A model generated the notes under the pieces. The model did not search any database. It was not told where the DNA came from and saw nothing but the letters and a program-made list of their open reading frames with translations. A program made the translations under genes and the position numbers. From positions 1 through 22,721 of the forward strand of contig JANPGC010000226.1 of NCBI GenBank assembly GCA_031423755.1: 22,721 nt of DNA. Reading direction: 5' to 3'. Below are positions 7,026 to 14,163 of the stretch, in pieces. Position 1 is the first letter of the stretch, and every line of letters begins with the position of its first letter. This stretch comes from JANMEX01 sp031423755. GTDB lineage: Bacteria; Pseudomonadota; Alphaproteobacteria; Rhizobiales; Rhizobiaceae.

Positions 7026-8516
7026 ATGTTGAAATCGAGTTCCGTTCATCCTGTGGATGAAGTCCTCCCGACCAGCCGCCTTGCAGCGCTCGGCATCCAG
7101 CATGTGCTGGTCATGTATGCGGGCGCAATCGCTGTGCCATTGATCGTTGGCCGCGCGCTCAAGCTTTCGCCCGAAGACGTAGCGTTTCTGATTTCGGCAG
7201 ACCTTTTCACCTGCGGCCTAGTCACGCTCATTCAGTCACTCGGAGCAACGCAATGGTTCGGCATCAAGCTGCCGGTGATGATGGGCGTTACATTCGCCTC
7301 TGTTGGCCCGATGGTCGCCATGGCAAACACCAGCGGAGGCCCGGAAGGAGCGAGGTTGATTTTTGGCGCAATTATTGGGGCAGGCATATTTGGCATGCTC
7401 GTCGCGCCTTTTGTCAGCCGCATGCTGCGGTTTTTCCCGCCCGTAGTGACCGGCACCATCATTCTGGTGATTGGCGTCACGCTGATGCGAATCGGCATCA
7501 ACTGGATATTCGGCAATCCCGTCGGACCGACCTCGCCCATGATCGTCAATCCTGACCACGCCAAATGGCTAGAGGACGTCAAGGCCTTGGCCGCCGCCGC
7601 TGGCTCAACATTGCCACCAATCCCGGAGAAGTTGGCATTGGCAGCCTCAACGCCCAACGCCGCCTATGCGCCGCCCGGCAACATCGCCATCGCGGCATTT
7701 GTGCTCGCCGTCATTCTCGGTGTCGCCCGCTTTGCCAAGGGGTTTCTGTCGAACATTTCCGTCCTCATCGGCATCGTCGCTGGCGGCATTGTTGCAGCGG
7801 CACTCGGCATGATGCACTTTGAAAAGGTCGCCAGCGCGGGCTGGTTTGCGCTCATCACACCATTTCACTTTGGCGTGCCGCTGTTCGACTTTGTCCTTAT
7901 CGCGACGATGTGCCTGGTCATGATCGTGGTGATGATCGAATCGACCGGCATGTTCTTGGCGCTCGGCGACATGACAGGACGAAAGGTAACGCAGCCGATG
8001 CTGTCTGCAGGCTTGCGCACCGATGGGCTCGGTACGCTGATCGGCGGCATCTTCAACACCTTTCCCTACACCTCCTTCTCGCAGAACGTCGGACTTGTCG
8101 GCGTTACCGGCGTCAAATCGCGCTTCGTCTGCGTGGCAGGCGGCGTCATTCTGATCATTCTGGGCCTGTTGCCAAAAATGGCGGCACTGGTTGAAGCCTT
8201 GCCGACCGTCGTGCTCGGCGGAGCAGGGCTGGTGATGTTCGGGATGGTTGCGGCAACGGGTATCCGCATCTTGTCTCAGGTCGATTTCAAGACCAGCCGC
8301 AACAATTTGTTCGTGGTTGCAGTATCACTCGGGCTCGGTCTGATCCCTCTTGTAGCGCCAAACTTCAAGCAATGGCTGCCGCATTCAGTTCATCCGTTGA
8401 TTGAATCGGGAATACTGCTCGCGTCCATTGCTGCCGTATTGTTGAATGTCTTCTTCAACGGCGCAAACGCCAACATTGAAGAACTAAAAGAATCAGCCAT
8501 GGCTGCCGAGGCTTGA
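7026..8516 (+). CDS. NCS2-family purine (xanthine/urate type) permease
   Basis: Predicted 496-aa inner-membrane transporter of the nucleobase:cation symporter-2 (UraA/XanQ) family with about 14 hydrophobic segments. The family signature Q-N-x-G-x4-T-G is present as QNVGLVGVTG from residue 353, and the essential TM8 glutamate as E305 in IESTG. The glycine at the end of the signature and the IESTGMFLALG context point to purines (xanthine or uric acid) rather than uracil. The long loop around residues 170-215 is expanded and Ala/Pro-rich. The start at 7026 is chosen for its AGGGGAA ribosome site five bases upstream; another in-frame ATG lies at 6993 without one. It stands alone, divergent from xth and convergent with the Fe-S carrier gene. 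Exact substrate is inferred. Confidence 0.88.
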   Translation: MLKSSSVHPVDEVLPTSRLAALGIQHVLVMYAGAIAVPLIVGRALKLSPEDVAFLISADLFTCGLVTLIQSLGATQWFGIKLPVMMGVTFASVGPMVAMANTSGGPEGARLIFGAIIGAGIFGMLVAPFVSRMLRFFPPVVTGTIILVIGVTLMRIGINWIFGNPVGPTSPMIVNPDHAKWLEDVKALAAAAGSTLPPIPEKLALAASTPNAAYAPPGNIAIAAFVLAVILGVARFAKGFLSNISVLIGIVAGGIVAAALGMMHFEKVASAGWFALITPFHFGVPLFDFVLIATMCLVMIVVMIESTGMFLALGDMTGRKVTQPMLSAGLRTDGLGTLIGGIFNTFPYTSFSQNVGLVGVTGVKSRFVCVAGGVILIILGLLPKMAALVEALPTVVLGGAGLVMFGMVAATGIRILSQVDFKTSRNNLFVVAVSLGLGLIPLVAPNFKQWLPHSVHPLIESGILLASIAAVLLNVFFNGANANIEELKESAMAAEA

Positions 8517-8526
8517 CTTCGACCGC

Positions 8527-8548
8527 AAGGGCCGGGGAACCGGCCCTT
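8527..8548. terminator. Strong 9-bp hairpin between convergent genes
   Basis: AAGGGCCGG (8527-8535) and CCGGCCCTT (8540-8548) form a perfect stem closed by a GGAA loop of the GNRA type. It sits 10 bases after the permease stop and 15 bases beyond the end of the convergent Fe-S carrier gene, so it could act for both. No T-run follows on either strand, so it may protect mRNA 3' ends rather than terminate on its own. Confidence 0.6.
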
Positions 8549-8563
8549 CAGCGGACAGCCGAT

Positions 8564-8890
8564 CTAAAGCGAGAAGCTCGTGCCGCAGCCACAAGAGGCT
8601 GTCGCCAGCGGGTTCTTTACCTGAAACGACTGGCCCATCAGATTGTCGATGAAATCGAGCTCGGAACCATCCATATATTCCAGCGACACGGGGTCCACGA
8701 GCACCTTGGCACCGGCTTTCTCAATGACGATGTCGTCCGGTTCGTTGGCTTCGACGAGATCGAACTTGTAGGAAAAGCCAGAACAGCCGCCGCCTTCGAC
8801 AGATACTCGCAGGGCGGTTTTGCTGGCTTCCTTGCCCAGAATGAAGCCAATGCGCTTGGCGGCGTTTTCAGTTACCGAGAAAGAACTCAT
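8564..8890 (-). CDS. erpA: A-type iron-sulfur carrier, HesB/IscA/ErpA family
   Basis: Predicted 108-aa protein that accepts Fe-S clusters and hands them to apo-enzymes in the cytoplasm. The three invariant cysteines are present: C36 in GGGCSGF, and C100 and C102 in SCGCGTSF near the C-terminus. Length is normal for the family. The ATG at 8890 is preceded by a GGGAGC ribosome site. The assignment to ErpA rather than IscA is by custom for stand-alone copies; the sequence alone shows only the A-type carrier family. It is only 39 bases downstream of the 189-aa accessory gene and in the same direction, so it may now be read from the accessory genes' promoter. Confidence 0.9.
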   Translation of the reverse strand: MSSFSVTENAAKRIGFILGKEASKTALRVSVEGGGCSGFSYKFDLVEANEPDDIVIEKAGAKVLVDPVSLEYMDGSELDFIDNLMGQSFQVKNPLATASCGCGTSFSL

Positions 8891-8929
8891 GCAAGGCTGC
8901 TCCCATAAAGAGTCGGTTGAATACCATAT

Positions 8930-9499
8930 TTAGTCAATCTCCAGTGAATTGCGACCTCTTTCACCGCGCCTTCTTACATCGAGGTTGGAACGACCCAAAT
9001 CGGCATGCGTCAATGAAGCGGGTGCCCTTCCCGGTTCTGCTGGATGATCGAGGCCTTCGCGCGATGACTGAGCCGAGGTCTGCGCGACCAGGTCTCGTCC
9101 ATTGGCTCCAATTCGACGGGTGTTTTCACCGTTGGGCTCCCGTGATGCAAGATGGGCATTCATTTCCGCATGAAAGGACCTGAACTCGCCACCGCCGCCA
9201 CGGTCTCGGCTATTGACGTAGCGGCCTTCTCCTGATGACGCGCCGCTGCTCTGCCCCGAGAATTGATGTGAGATGTGCGCAACAGCGTAATCTCGTTCCA
9301 TGTTTAAGGGTGCACGATCAACTGCTGCGTTTAAGGACGCGCGATCTGCTGCGGCAGCCCGGGCTTGAGCAGCCCGGCGGTCAATTGCTTCAACACGCCG
9401 CGCTTCTTCATCCAGTTGCATTCGAGCAAGCCCGTCCGAACCGTTTTCGGGCCTATCGAGCCTTGGGCGTTGCAATGGCCTTGGATTGTCGTCTTCCAT
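8930..9499 (-). CDS. Unknown Arg-rich 189-aa protein, candidate secreted effector
   Basis: I do not recognise the family. The protein is hydrophilic, with no signal peptide or membrane segment, and looks largely disordered. The N-terminus is basic and proline-rich (RPLQRPRLDRP, residues 7-17). A helical Ala/Arg/Glu-rich stretch follows (about 24-70), then a Ser/Gly-rich middle (81-105). The C-terminus is Arg-rich: R170-S-N-L-D-V-R176-R-R-G-E-R181-G-R183. This tail matches the C-terminus of the upstream 436-aa protein (R-S-x-L-x-V-R-x-R). The ATG at 9499 has TAGGAA just upstream. It follows the 436-aa gene by 39 bases and is followed by the Fe-S carrier gene at the same distance, so the three may form one transcript. 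A type IV (VirB/D4) or other translocated effector is my inference from the tail. That it is a real gene is supported by its start, spacing and shared motif. Confidence 0.6.
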   Translation of the reverse strand: MEDDNPRPLQRPRLDRPENGSDGLARMQLDEEARRVEAIDRRAAQARAAAADRASLNAAVDRAPLNMERDYAVAHISHQFSGQSSGASSGEGRYVNSRDRGGGGEFRSFHAEMNAHLASREPNGENTRRIGANGRDLVAQTSAQSSREGLDHPAEPGRAPASLTHADLGRSNLDVRRRGERGRNSLEID

Positions 9500-9538
9500 T
9501 TATCGATGTTCCTATAATTAGAGCTACAATCAGAAAAT

Positions 9539-10849
9539 TCACAAAGTGCGGTCTGCAGTTCTGTCACGCGAACGAACATTCAATTCCGATCTGAACTTCT
9601 TGGCCGGGCTTGCCTCTGTCGGTAATTCCGCATTCGGGCGATCTGTATCCAGCACAGCGCTTGATCGCTTTGCAGTTGAACCAACTGCCGATTGGCCAGC
9701 CATCATCTTGGATAGGATCGCGCGCGTTTCCGGTTCGACAATTTGTTTGAGCTGGTCTCGAGACACCTTGCTGAGTGGCGGGACTTTCTTGTCTGCAATG
9801 AGCGCGCGTAAATCCACATAATGCCTGCCGTGATTTTCATCCACCGCGATAAATATCTGGTGCGGTCGATATTTCGGGTATTTTGTTTGCGATGGCAGGG
9901 CAAAAACATGGTCGTTCTTTGAAGATAAAATTAAAATTTCATGCCTGCTATTTTTATTCTGATTTACAAGCGGGTGATCCTTGTCAATATTTTTTTCTTT
10001 GAAAACTTTGGCAGCAAAATTTTCATCCAGACTTATGAGCTTGCGAGGTGAAACCAACATGGTTTTTGTGGGATCGCTGATAAGAACGGCGTTATGCGCA
10101 AAAATATCCTGCGGCGGTCTGATCTTTGATTTATTGTTCCGGAGCAACTCTTGATGTTTGCTGCTCGTCGCATAATTGTAGTTGTCGATCTTGAAATATG
10201 CGTCCTTCAAATATTTTTTCATCGTCAGTTTCGGGTCCGCATTCGCACCCTGTTGATACTGCTCTCCCGGATCCTGTGCTTTTTCGGATTTTGAATTGGG
10301 GTATGGTATCGGTGGCTCCGTGTTCGGGACCGGATGCTGGTGGAATTCGCGGTACTTGGGATCCATCAACATCTTTGTCGCATCAAGCCGTCGTGTCGCT
10401 GGCTGCGCGCCGCCCGATTTTGCGTAAGGATTGGTGATTGGCACTGTTGCAGGAGCAATTGCAGCAGGCCAGGCATTGATCACCGCGTCTCCCTTGCTGG
10501 CCGGCGGCTTTTTTGCATAGGGATTGGTGATCGGCCCTGTTGCCGGTACAATTGCCGCAGGCCGGGTAGTGATCACCGCGTCTTCCTTGCTGACCGGCGG
10601 CCTTTTTGCGTAGGGATTGATGATCGGCGCAGTTGCTGGTGCAGTTGCAGCGGGTCGGGCATGGATCACCGTGCCTTCCTTGCTGGCCGGCGGCTTTTTT
10701 GCATAGGGATTGGTGATTGTCCGTATAGCCGATTGAGAATGCGCGACATCATCGCGCAAACCAATTCTGCCTGTTTCAGTTTGTGTATCTGGCCTTGCGA
10801 TTGTCGAATCTTCTAACGAACCAAAGCTCGGCGAAATTATCTTGACCAC
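9539..10849 (-). CDS. Unknown 436-aa repeat protein, candidate secreted effector
   Basis: I do not recognise the family. There is no signal peptide or membrane segment. Residues 45-144 hold a tandem repeat with a 31-residue period, each unit starting with I-[TI]-N-P-Y-A-K (N at 47, 78, 109, 140). Residues about 205-380 look like a folded domain: charged, with hydrophobic strands such as HEILILSS and HQIFIAVDE. It is encoded by notably AT-rich DNA (about 9900-10200). The C-terminus has basic clusters K394-R395 and K417-K418, which resembles a bipartite nuclear import signal. It ends with R420-S-E-L-N-V-R426-S-R428-D-R430, the pattern shared with the 189-aa neighbour and similar to VirB/D4 substrate tails. 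The start is a GTG at 10849 with GGGACGA upstream. It is first in a two- or three-gene transcript. A host-directed effector is inferred; the sequence proves only the repeat and the tail. Confidence 0.65.
   Translation of the reverse strand: MVKIISPSFGSLEDSTIARPDTQTETGRIGLRDDVAHSQSAIRTITNPYAKKPPASKEGTVIHARPAATAPATAPIINPYAKRPPVSKEDAVITTRPAAIVPATGPITNPYAKKPPASKGDAVINAWPAAIAPATVPITNPYAKSGGAQPATRRLDATKMLMDPKYREFHQHPVPNTEPPIPYPNSKSEKAQDPGEQYQQGANADPKLTMKKYLKDAYFKIDNYNYATSSKHQELLRNNKSKIRPPQDIFAHNAVLISDPTKTMLVSPRKLISLDENFAAKVFKEKNIDKDHPLVNQNKNSRHEILILSSKNDHVFALPSQTKYPKYRPHQIFIAVDENHGRHYVDLRALIADKKVPPLSKVSRDQLKQIVEPETRAILSKMMAGQSAVGSTAKRSSAVLDTDRPNAELPTEASPAKKFRSELNVRSRDRTADRTL
10418..10717 (-). repeat. 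Tandem 93-bp repeats coding for NPYAK units
   Basis: Three full 93-bp units (10717-10625, 10624-10532, 10531-10439) and a partial fourth (10438-10418) lie in frame within the 436-aa gene. Unit sequences differ at scattered positions but keep N-P-Y-A-K-[KR]-P-P-[AV]-S-K and a proline/alanine-rich spacer. An in-frame repeat of this kind can expand or shrink without breaking the gene. Confidence 0.9.
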
Positions 10850-10919
10850 GATTTCGTCCCAAATTTTTTAAATACAAAAATCAATATTCGCGAAAAAACC
10901 AATATAATTGAGTTACGCT

Positions 10920-10934
10920 CCACAAACATTGTGG
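10920..10934. promoter_or_regulatory. Operator-like inverted repeat upstream of the accessory genes
   Basis: CCACAA (10920-10925) and TTGTGG (10929-10934) form a perfect 6-bp palindrome with a three-base centre. It is about 70 bases upstream of the GTG start of the 436-aa gene, at the edge of the AT-rich stretch 10861-10912 that most likely holds its promoter. The dgt start is 110 bases away on the other side, so a bound regulator could affect both. No known operator was recognised. Confidence 0.4.
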
Positions 10935-11043
10935 CTTAATCGTGACTGTTTGCACGTCCGTGAATTTGTCGATTTGCATTGAGAACGCATGTGTGGTCGC
11001 GGTATGACGTCCATGCATAAATGCTTTGGCTCTGTCTAATCAG

Positions 11044-12258
11044 GTGTATGTCTTGTTGGAAGGATTGGGTTTCGGCTATCAACCAAGGGCATCGTTCGCT
11101 TGCGATCCAAAGGACACACGCGGGCGACTTTATCCCCAGTCCGAAAGCCCGACCCGAACCGCCTTCCAACGCGACCGTGACCGGATCATCCATTCCACGG
11201 CCTTTCGGCGGCTCAAGCACAAGACGCAGGTTTTCATCAGCCACGAGGGCGATCATTACCGCACGCGGTTGACGCACACTATTGAAGTTTCGCAGATCGC
11301 CCGCTCCATCGCTCGCGCGTTCCGGCTTGACGAGGATTTGGCTGAGGCCATCGCGCTGGTGCATGATTTCGGCCATACGCCGTTCGGCCATGCAGGCGAG
11401 CGTGCGCTTGATGCCTGCATGAAAGACTGTGGCGGCTTTGACCACAATGCACAGTCGCTACGCATTGTCACCAAGCTTGAGCGCCGCTACGCGGAGTTTG
11501 ACGGATTGAACCTGTCCTGGGAGTCCCTGGAAGGTCTGGTCAAGCACAATGGACCCTTGGCAACTTTCGCGGGGGCGGGGCTCAGCCACCCCATTCCGCA
11601 GCCGATTTTGGATTTTAACGCGCTCTTCCCGCTGGATTTGCACACTCACGCTTCGCTTGAAGCGCAAGCGGCGGCGCTCGCTGATGACATCGCCTATGAC
11701 ACGCATGACATCGATGATGGCTTGCGGGCTGGAATTCTCGAGTTCGACGCGCTGCGTGCGGCGCCACTGACCGGAGACATCATTGCCGGGATCGATCGCC
11801 AGTATCCGAACCTTGAACGGGCACGCATGATTGCCGAACTTGGCCGTCAGCAGATCACAATGATGGTGGAAGACGTCATTGGCGAAACTTCTAGCAGGCT
11901 CGAGGCGCTCAATCCCGCGAGCGCCAGCGATGTCCGCAACGCTGGCCACGCAATTGTTGCCTTCTCACCGGAAATGACCGAAACCGAAAAGGCGCTGAAG
12001 GCCTACCTGTACAAAAGCCTCTACAGGCACCCCGAAGTCATGGCGACCATGGACACCGCAGCTTTGCTGGTGACAGAACTTTTCGAGCGCTACATTTCGG
12101 ACCCGTTGGCGATGCCGGAAGACTGGCACACCGGATTTGAGCGACTTTCGACCACGCAGAAAAAGCGCCACGTCGCTGACTTCATCGCCGGGATGACAGA
12201 TCAGTTTGCGATTCGAGAGCATGAGCGGCTGTTTGACCGCAAATCCGAATTGCGATAG
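11044..12258 (+). CDS. dgt: dGTPase-like HD-domain triphosphohydrolase
   Basis: Predicted protein of ~404 aa that hydrolyses deoxynucleoside triphosphates to the nucleoside plus triphosphate, shaping dNTP pools. The HD metal site is visible: H78 (RLTHTIE), H107-D108 (LVHDFGHTPFGH) and the later aspartate near D215 (ADDIAYDTHDIDDG). The Dgt signature FQRDRDRIIHSTAFRRLKHKTQVF is represented by residues 41-64. The start is uncertain. The frame is closed by a TGA at 11005-11007 and there is no ATG before the conserved core, so translation must begin at TTG 11026, GTG 11044, TTG 11053 or TTG 11056. GTG 11044 gives a length close to relatives. No good ribosome site precedes any of them. It is followed by argS after 46 bases, in the usual rhizobial order. 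The absent ATG may reflect the nearby accessory genes. Confidence 0.92.
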   Translation: MYVLLEGLGFGYQPRASFACDPKDTRGRLYPQSESPTRTAFQRDRDRIIHSTAFRRLKHKTQVFISHEGDHYRTRLTHTIEVSQIARSIARAFRLDEDLAEAIALVHDFGHTPFGHAGERALDACMKDCGGFDHNAQSLRIVTKLERRYAEFDGLNLSWESLEGLVKHNGPLATFAGAGLSHPIPQPILDFNALFPLDLHTHASLEAQAAALADDIAYDTHDIDDGLRAGILEFDALRAAPLTGDIIAGIDRQYPNLERARMIAELGRQQITMMVEDVIGETSSRLEALNPASASDVRNAGHAIVAFSPEMTETEKALKAYLYKSLYRHPEVMATMDTAALLVTELFERYISDPLAMPEDWHTGFERLSTTQKKRHVADFIAGMTDQFAIREHERLFDRKSELR

Positions 12259-12304
12259 CGCATCCACGCTCACCAAGGCGGCGCAAAGTGGTTGAAAGTG
12301 CATG

Positions 12305-14062
12305 ATGAACATATTCCAGGATTTCTCGTCGCGGATAGAAGCGATACTCTCCGCTCTGGATTTGAAAACCGCAGACGGATCGGCGCCAGATTTCAAGCGC
12401 ATCGCCGTTGAGCCGCCGCGCGACGCGTCGCATGGCGACCTCGCCTGCAATGCCGCCATGGTACTGGCAAAAGCGGTAGGCCAGAATCCGCGCGCGCTTG
12501 CCGATGTTATTGCTGCGAAAATCCGTGAGGATTCTGATGTTAGCAAGGTTGATGTCGCGGGGCCCGGCTTCATCAACATTCGCATCAACCCGGTGTATTG
12601 GCAGAACCATCTGGCATCGATCCTTCAGTGGAACGGCGCGTATGGCCGTTCAACGCTTGGCGATCACGAGAAGATCAACGTTGAATATGTATCAGCCAAT
12701 CCAACCGGCCCGATGCACGTCGGTCATTGCCGTGGCGCGGTGTTTGGCGACGCGCTGGCGAACCTCTTGGCATTCGCGGGTTATGACATCACCAAGGAAT
12801 ACTACATCAACGACGCAGGTGTGCAGATCGGTGTGCTGGCCCGCTCGGTCATGCTGCGCTATCGCGAGGCTTTGGGCGAAGACATCGGCGAGATTCCGGC
12901 CGGGCTTTATCCCGGCGATTATCTCGTGCCTGTGGGCCAGAAACTCGTCGAGCTTCACGGGCGCGGCCTTCTCGACATGCCAGAGGCGGACGCCGAAACA
13001 ATTGCGCGCGATATCGCCATTGACACGATGATGGCGATGATACGAGCGGATCTCGATGCCCTGAATGTACACCACGACCACTTCTTCTCGGAGCGCTCGC
13101 TGCACGAGGGCAACGCAGGCAAAATACTTGCAGTTATCAATGACTTGACGATGAAAGGTCATGTCTATCGCGGAACGCTTCCGCCGCCAAAGGGTGAAGT
13201 GCCGGATGATTGGGAAGACCGCGAGCAGGTCCTTTTCCGCTCGACGGAAGTCGGCGACGACATTGACAGGCCGCTCGTCAAATCGGACGGGTCCTTCACA
13301 TACTTTGCCGCGGATCTTGCTTACTTCAAGGACAAGTTTGACCGTGGTTTCAAGGAAACCATCATGGTGCTTGGCGCCGACCACGGCGGCTATGTAAAGC
13401 GCATGGAGGCGTTGGCGCGGGCGGTATCCAACAACACTGTCAAAAACACCATCTATCTGGTGCAACTGGTGAAATTGTTCCGCAATGGTGAACCGGTCCG
13501 TATGTCCAAACGGGCAGGGGAGTTCGTCACACTGCGTGATGTTGTGGATGAAGTAGGCCGCGATCCGGTCCGCTTCATGATGATTTACCGCAAGAATGAC
13601 GCGCCGCTTGATTTCGATTTCGCCAAGGTCACAGAGCAGTCGAAGGACAATCCCGTCTTCTACGTTCAATATGCATCCGCGCGCTGCCACTCAATATTTC
13701 GGCAGGCCAAGGAGTTGGCCGGTCTTGAACGCCCTGCACGTGAGGCGCTTGCCAAAGGTGTCCATTTGCTCGCTGACGAGTCCGAACTGGCGCTTATTGG
13801 CAAGCTGGCGGAATACCCGCGCCTGATTGAAAGCGCCGCGCTTGCCCGTGAGCCGCACCGGATCGCGTTTTACCTTTATGAGCTGGCTTCCGCCTTTCAT
13901 GCGCAGTGGAACAAGGGCACGGAAAATCCCGCGTTACGCTTTGTTAAGGTTAACGACCCACTATTGACCGTTGCCAGACTGGGTTTGGTGCAGGCTGTTC
14001 ATGACGTTATTGCGTCCGGTCTGGGGATCATCGGAGCCGATGCCCCCACGGAAATGCGGTAA
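12305..14062 (+). CDS. argS: Arginine--tRNA ligase (ArgS)
   Basis: Predicted 585-aa class I aminoacyl-tRNA synthetase that charges tRNA-Arg. The N-terminal Add-1 domain (residues 1-110) includes the rhizobial pattern VEPPRDASHGDLACNAAMVL. The HIGH motif is HVGH at 138-141 in ANPTGPMHVGHCRGAVFGD, and the second signature is MSKRAGEF from about residue 400, the usual ArgS substitute for KMSKS. The C-terminal helical anticodon-binding domain (DALR) ends normally. Two ATG codons are adjacent (12302 and 12305); MNIFQDF is the family-like start. It lies 46 bases after dgt, probably co-transcribed with it. Confidence 0.96.
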   Translation: MNIFQDFSSRIEAILSALDLKTADGSAPDFKRIAVEPPRDASHGDLACNAAMVLAKAVGQNPRALADVIAAKIREDSDVSKVDVAGPGFINIRINPVYWQNHLASILQWNGAYGRSTLGDHEKINVEYVSANPTGPMHVGHCRGAVFGDALANLLAFAGYDITKEYYINDAGVQIGVLARSVMLRYREALGEDIGEIPAGLYPGDYLVPVGQKLVELHGRGLLDMPEADAETIARDIAIDTMMAMIRADLDALNVHHDHFFSERSLHEGNAGKILAVINDLTMKGHVYRGTLPPPKGEVPDDWEDREQVLFRSTEVGDDIDRPLVKSDGSFTYFAADLAYFKDKFDRGFKETIMVLGADHGGYVKRMEALARAVSNNTVKNTIYLVQLVKLFRNGEPVRMSKRAGEFVTLRDVVDEVGRDPVRFMMIYRKNDAPLDFDFAKVTEQSKDNPVFYVQYASARCHSIFRQAKELAGLERPAREALAKGVHLLADESELALIGKLAEYPRLIESAALAREPHRIAFYLYELASAFHAQWNKGTENPALRFVKVNDPLLTVARLGLVQAVHDVIASGLGIIGADAPTEMR

Positions 14063-14163
14063 TTTCACGGGGAAACTGTCACCTTTTGCGCACATTGCGC
14101 TGGTAAGGCCTCGAGTATTGTGGTCCTTTGCCGGGATCGCGCGTGTTTGTTCAGGATTTTGGC

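Noticed and set aside
10418..10717. CRISPR array
   Set aside because: The 93-bp units are contiguous, in frame with a protein gene, and lack unique spacers.
10334..10816. Plus-strand open frame opposite the NPYAK repeats
   Set aside because: Its repeated Cys/Arg-rich product is just the reverse reading of the 93-bp repeats; the minus-strand reading has better composition, start and continuation.
10901..10912. Partial VirG-box-like sequence (CTCAATTATATT on the minus strand) ahead of the effector candidates
   Set aside because: Only the CAATT core and a few other bases fit the vir box consensus; such partial matches are expected by chance in AT-rich DNA.
10850..11043. Type III secretion tts box upstream of the accessory genes
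   Set aside because: I looked for the long tts box consensus on both strands and saw no convincing match.
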